Positions 60,039 to 64,000 of a stretch of 64,000 nucleotides of DNA are shown here, piece after piece. The notes under the pieces are model-generated. The model was given only the letters and a program-made list of their open reading frames with translations, made no database searches and was not told where the DNA came from. The stretch's first letter is position 1. Every line of letters starts with the position of its first letter. This DNA comes from Rotaria socialis. Its lineage: Eukaryota; Rotifera; Eurotatoria; Philodinida; Philodinidae. A program made the position numbers and the translations under genes. The stretch lies in assembly GCA_905331475.1 (NCBI GenBank), contig CAJNYU010000183.1, forward strand, positions 296,541 to 360,540, read 5' to 3'.

Positions 60039-61475
60039 AGGCAACACTCAAGTTCATGATGCTGTTTTTCGATATGAGAGAAAAGGCTTGCTGCGGTTGT
60101 GAAATAAATGTCTTTTCACTCTGAGAGTCTTGTTGTTTTCTTAATAAATTTTAGTTCGATTTTTAAATCGATCTTCACAATATCAAATAATAGGCATCTA
60201 GAAAATATTTGGGCTGTATTTATGCACGATAATAAATAATTTCATGATCCATACATTTTTTCACGGGATCGACTGCTTATTCTGATGTGAAACGTATATA
60301 TGGTAAAAGCAAAATTAATTGGACCGAAGAAATATCTTAATCTGGAGATAAACTCATGATAAAACTAGGTCTTGGCAAACTGGCATCTCGATTTCAAGAC
60401 AGACTACCCTTCAGTCTTTCATTCTTGTTGGATTTTTCCAATTTTGCTGTTGGTTTTTTTCTAAGATTTAACTCGAAGTAACAAAATTCGATCGAATTTT
60501 GAGATGTATCTGCAAGATATAATGTTTTTCATTAATTGGCGTCCTAATATCTTGATATTTACTGTAAATGAATAGTCTCTAGACGACACCGATAAAATAC
60601 ATTGGAAACATTCCATACTGGTCATATCAGATACAACATATTCTAAGAGATAATTCGAGCATGCATCAATTTTAGAATAATGCATTCCGTCAAGCGCGTA
60701 CACCTTCATTGTCGCTCTGAAGAGGTATCTGAATTTTGTGAACTTTTACAGGCACATTAACCATGTACGAGTCTCTCTTGTATTCTAACACAAACACACG
60801 CTTTCTTTATTGTCTTTTGCTCTCTAAATGACAGTAAAAACTATTCATAGATTAACCATAGCTTTAAATATGAATAAAATCATGCGTAAAACAATATTGT
60901 GCTGTTTTTTCCTCCTTCGATTATGGTAATTTATGCAATTGATCATATTCCTGTTTATTTATTTTTCATTTCTACCTTCTCTTTCTCTTTCGTATTCTTA
61001 TCTTGCCTTACTTATTTTCTCTTTGATCTGCACTGTAAAGACCACTTCAACATTCATAAGCCGGCAACCAAATATACGAGCGATATTACTCGATATATAT
61101 ATATATATATGCATATAGATATTGAATTTAATCTTTCTTTTTATGCTAAAAGCTGTATCCTAATCAGCGATATTTTGATAAAATAAAATTCAATGAACAC
61201 CTTAGTTTCTGATGCCTTTTCAACAAATAGCGCGACATATTCCGATAAATATCATAAGGTTCTCCAGTACGCGAAGCTTGCTACTATGATTATACAGAAA
61301 TGTGATTGCAATTTATAAATCCACAGTAAATAAGCGAACTTCAAGACACCTCTATCAATATATGAAAAGGAATAATTCATGAATATAATATATATATATA
61401 TAATGGTTTTTGACGTTTTATGACACGCCGGATGGAATACCGAACGAAAAATCACTGATTAACAAAGTAGCGGGT
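60039..61475. other. Spacer before member C
   Basis: Duplicated spacer sequence with short TA runs near 61091-61110 and 61388-61402. No gene seen. Confidence 0.6.
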
Positions 61476-61585
61476 ATTCAATTGCTTGCGTGTGCTGTCA
61501 ACGTATGAAAAACAGCGCGTATTTTGTTCTACCATAAATCATTTTATACAGGTGTGCTACAAATAATACACGAAGTAACACGCCG
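61476..61585 (+). promoter_or_regulatory. 110-bp conserved 5' block of TIR member C
   Basis: Counterpart of 56199-56308 with only a handful of differences and equal length up to the ATG. Confidence 0.5.
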
Positions 61586-64000
61586 ATGGAGAGTATTCTT
61601 GATCAACTCGTCGCAGCACTGTACAAAGCTCCTCTATCATCTGATGTTCTTTCTCAAATAGTGACTTTACTTCAACAACAAACTGATCAATCCGCATCCA
61701 GTTTTGTTTCCAGCACACATCCATCGTTACTTATTCTCGAACGATGGACATGGGAACTATTTAGCCAAGAGTCTCATGGATGGATTCACGAAACATCCTA
61801 CCAACAACTTTTGCAAACTCTTGCGACATTCAATGAGAAGCTAATTTTTAACTGCCGTGATATCGACATAGAGACGAAGGGATCTCTTCTATTCTCTGTA
61901 ACGATTGAGCAAATCAACAATGTCTTCTTGTACATTGATCGGTGCATCGATGATGATGATCCATTTATTGCCTACATTATTCTATGGCTCGATAATCATT
62001 CACATTTTCTCTTTGATAATCTGCAATACGCCTCACCTGTGATTGGCTATATCGGTCAATATATTTTAAATAACTATATTATGAGCAAAGAATACAAAAT
62101 ATATTTGACTCAACTTCGGCAACCACATTTATCACATACAATATTTACAGCGAAGTTTTGTTTCTACGTTGCAACGTGTTCATCTTTTTTCAGTTCATTT
62201 ATCATGTGTGAAATCAACCATTTATCGTATACGGCTGATGAAATTATTCAATATTTATCCGACGATTATCTAGAAATAATTCATATTCATAGTTATACTG
62301 TTGCATCTTGGAGTAAAGATCTACTTCGTTGCATTACACAACTTATAGGTGTAACTTCTGGATGTTGTTGGTGGAATGGTGAGGAGAAAACTCACATGGA
62401 GATAATTTTTCGCACAGAAAAAATCGCCTTCGATCACGTTGAAGATCTCATGCGTATTATATCTTATGAGCCAATTTACAAACAGATTAAAAAAGATCGC
62501 TCGAACGATGAAACAATTCTAGTGGGTTGCATTTTAACAATGTTTATGTTAATAGTACGAATGAAAAATATGCATTTGCTTTCTCATTTAAACGCCACAA
62601 TACGAAATACTATTCTATCCATTATTGAAACTGTTAATAATGATGAACTAGCTTTATGTGGATATGGTGTACTAAGTGAAGTTCTGACTGACGAGGAATT
62701 GAAAGATTTGAAAATGGCAGATAATATTTGTAATTATTTCCTTCAAATGCTTGAAGATGCTTGGAATCTAACAAAGAAAAAGTATAAACAAATACCAATG
62801 GTATTGCTACTCAAAGGTAAGTAAAATAAAATGATTCTACAAATCATATTTTAATCTCTGAATACTTTTTCAATAAAGACAAACGTAATACAAAGCAGCG
62901 TGAAACGCTGATTTAAATCGTATATTTTTTTTACTAAAAAAATACAAAATTCCGTGTCACCGATTTTTGACACTGGGAAAACCAATCACACGGAGTTTTT
63001 CACGTTTTCAAACCAAAATGGGCACATTTCCAAGCAAATTTCCTGTTTACAGGGTAGAGCTTTTCACGCTGCATCTTATGCTCTTATTTTTAATGAAACT
63101 TAGATATTAAACTACAGTAAAAAAATTCAGCTTTAATTATCGAGCACCGACTATATCTTTTTTAGTTAAGAGTTATTTAACTAATGAAACGCTGCATAAA
63201 TTCTATTGTTTGTAAATTTTACTTAAAATTATCTTGGCACCATTAAATTCAGCTGAATATCTATAAATCATGAATATAGATTTGTATCCTGTAATTCTAC
63301 TTCAAGATTTCTCATAGAGAGTAACTGCTTATTTTGGGAATTCTGTCTTGCAATCAATCAGTAAGTTAATATTTGAAAATTTTACTCGTAACAGAGTCGA
63401 AAGCATTGCCCATTCTTCCAAATCATCATAATAAAAAAGAGAGTATAAGCAGATCGCTTCCCACTAGGTTAACACCAATGACATCTCATATAAATTAATA
63501 CTTTAAAATTTTCATAGGTTTGCAAACATTATCAAAAAACGATTCGATGCAACAAAAGATCGCTGTTTCAAATAAAATATATTTACTTATCCAGATGTGC
63601 AATGAATATCCAATTGTATACGATATCATATGGGCCTTTTCATTCAATACAGACATTAGACAACAACTGCGTTCTAATTCACCATTTATATGTAAACTCA
63701 CTCAACTATCTCGACAACCAGACAATGAACAAATGAGTAAAACAATCGATGGAATTCTATGGAATCTTGATATCAATCACGAAAATCGTTCAATGACAGA
63801 TAAACACAATACGAAAGAATTCGATATAATGATTAGTTACTCGCATAAAGAAAAAGTTCTGTGTAAACAAATCTATGATGAATTGATTAAAGCTGGTTAT
63901 CGAGTTTGGATTGATTTCGATCAAATGCATGGAAATGTGATGGATGCGATGGCACAAGCCATTGAACAGTCGAATACAGTTATTATGTGTATGAGTGAAC
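61586..64000 (+). CDS. Helical/ARM-like-TIR-SAM protein, array member C (runs off the window)
   Basis: Exon 1 is 61586-62816 and exon 2 begins at 63518 (acceptor TTTTCATAG) and is still open at the window end; phase 1; intron 701 bp, the longest of the three. The start and first 190 residues are nearly identical to B; later exon 1 differs (FCFYVATCSSFFSSF) with short identical blocks (YKQIKKDRSNDETILVG). Exon 2 reads into the TIR domain (FDIMISYSHKEKVLCKQIY, GYRVWIDFDQM, QSNTVIMCMSE). The catalytic-Glu segment and SAM-like domain lie beyond the window. The intron carries a small inverted-repeat element. Confidence 0.85.
62895..63072. mobile_element. 178-bp MITE-like element in the intron of TIR member C
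   Basis: The left end GCAGCGTGAAACGCT and the reverse complement of the right end GCAGCGTGAAAAGCT differ at one base. Inside, GTGTCA/TGACAC and CCGTGT/ACACGG pair into a hairpin. There is no coding capacity, and the other array members lack it at this intron. No target-site duplication is obvious. Confidence 0.45.

Noticed and set aside
1-64000. CRISPR arrays, rRNA, functional tRNAs, bacterial operon signals
   Set aside because: No regularly spaced repeats, rRNA motifs or foldable tRNA seen; spliced metazoan genes rule out a prokaryotic layout.

Overview
The window looks like a stretch of metazoan nuclear genome, most likely from a bdelloid rotifer. It is AT-rich. Multi-exon genes have mostly short (about 50-80 bp) GT-AG introns. 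Animal orthologues are recognisable: an MRL-family RA-PH adaptor, ING3, RNF170, gamma-glutamyltransferase, a syntaxin-like SNARE and a neuronal-calcium-sensor-like EF-hand protein. They sit beside families that are strongly expanded in bdelloids: ADP-ribosyltransferase-like proteins, NRF-type acyltransferases and TIR-domain proteins. The species assignment is inference from gene content. The window holds three single Ns (1919, 42421, 59689), and at least two of them mark assembly joins.

Layout. 1-4.95 kb: no gene seen. 4.96-7.96 kb (-): a three-exon ART-like protein, followed by a tiny two-exon gene (8.3-8.6 kb, -) and a small acylation-motif protein (9.5-10.0 kb, +). 11.2-12.8 kb (+): the 3' exons of a syntaxin-like SNARE with an unusual central-layer residue. 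13.1-13.6 kb: a long imperfect inverted repeat. 14.8-15.4 kb (-): an EF-hand sensor. 18.5-27.8 kb (+): a 12-exon MRL-type adaptor. 28.1-29.4 kb: a non-coding element with terminal inverted repeats and many ACGCGT motifs. 30.3-33.2 kb (+): gamma-glutamyltransferase. 36.1-38.4 and 40.2-42.7 kb (+): two tandem NRF-like acyltransferase genes that appear identical over about 2 kb and then diverge. 44.4-45.4 kb (-): RNF170. 47.35-49.07 kb (+): ING3. 50.1-51.1 kb (+): an intronless wax-synthase-like acyltransferase.

52.3-64.0 kb (+) is a tandem array of proteins with a long helical (armadillo-like) N-terminal region, a TIR domain with a conserved candidate catalytic Glu, and a C-terminal SAM-like domain. 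There are two complete genes, one C-terminal fragment behind an assembly gap, and one gene that runs off the window end. The domains resemble SARM1 (ARM-SAM-SAM-TIR) in a different order. The array is the best candidate for a poorly described system: lineage-expanded TIR proteins that may sense or cleave NAD.

Most genes are unrelated neighbours, as usual in eukaryotes. A theme is duplication with homogenisation: both the NRF pair and the TIR array show blocks of near-identical DNA next to diverged blocks, as expected from gene conversion. Exon boundaries were derived by hand from splice-site consensus and reading-phase continuity; no search was run.
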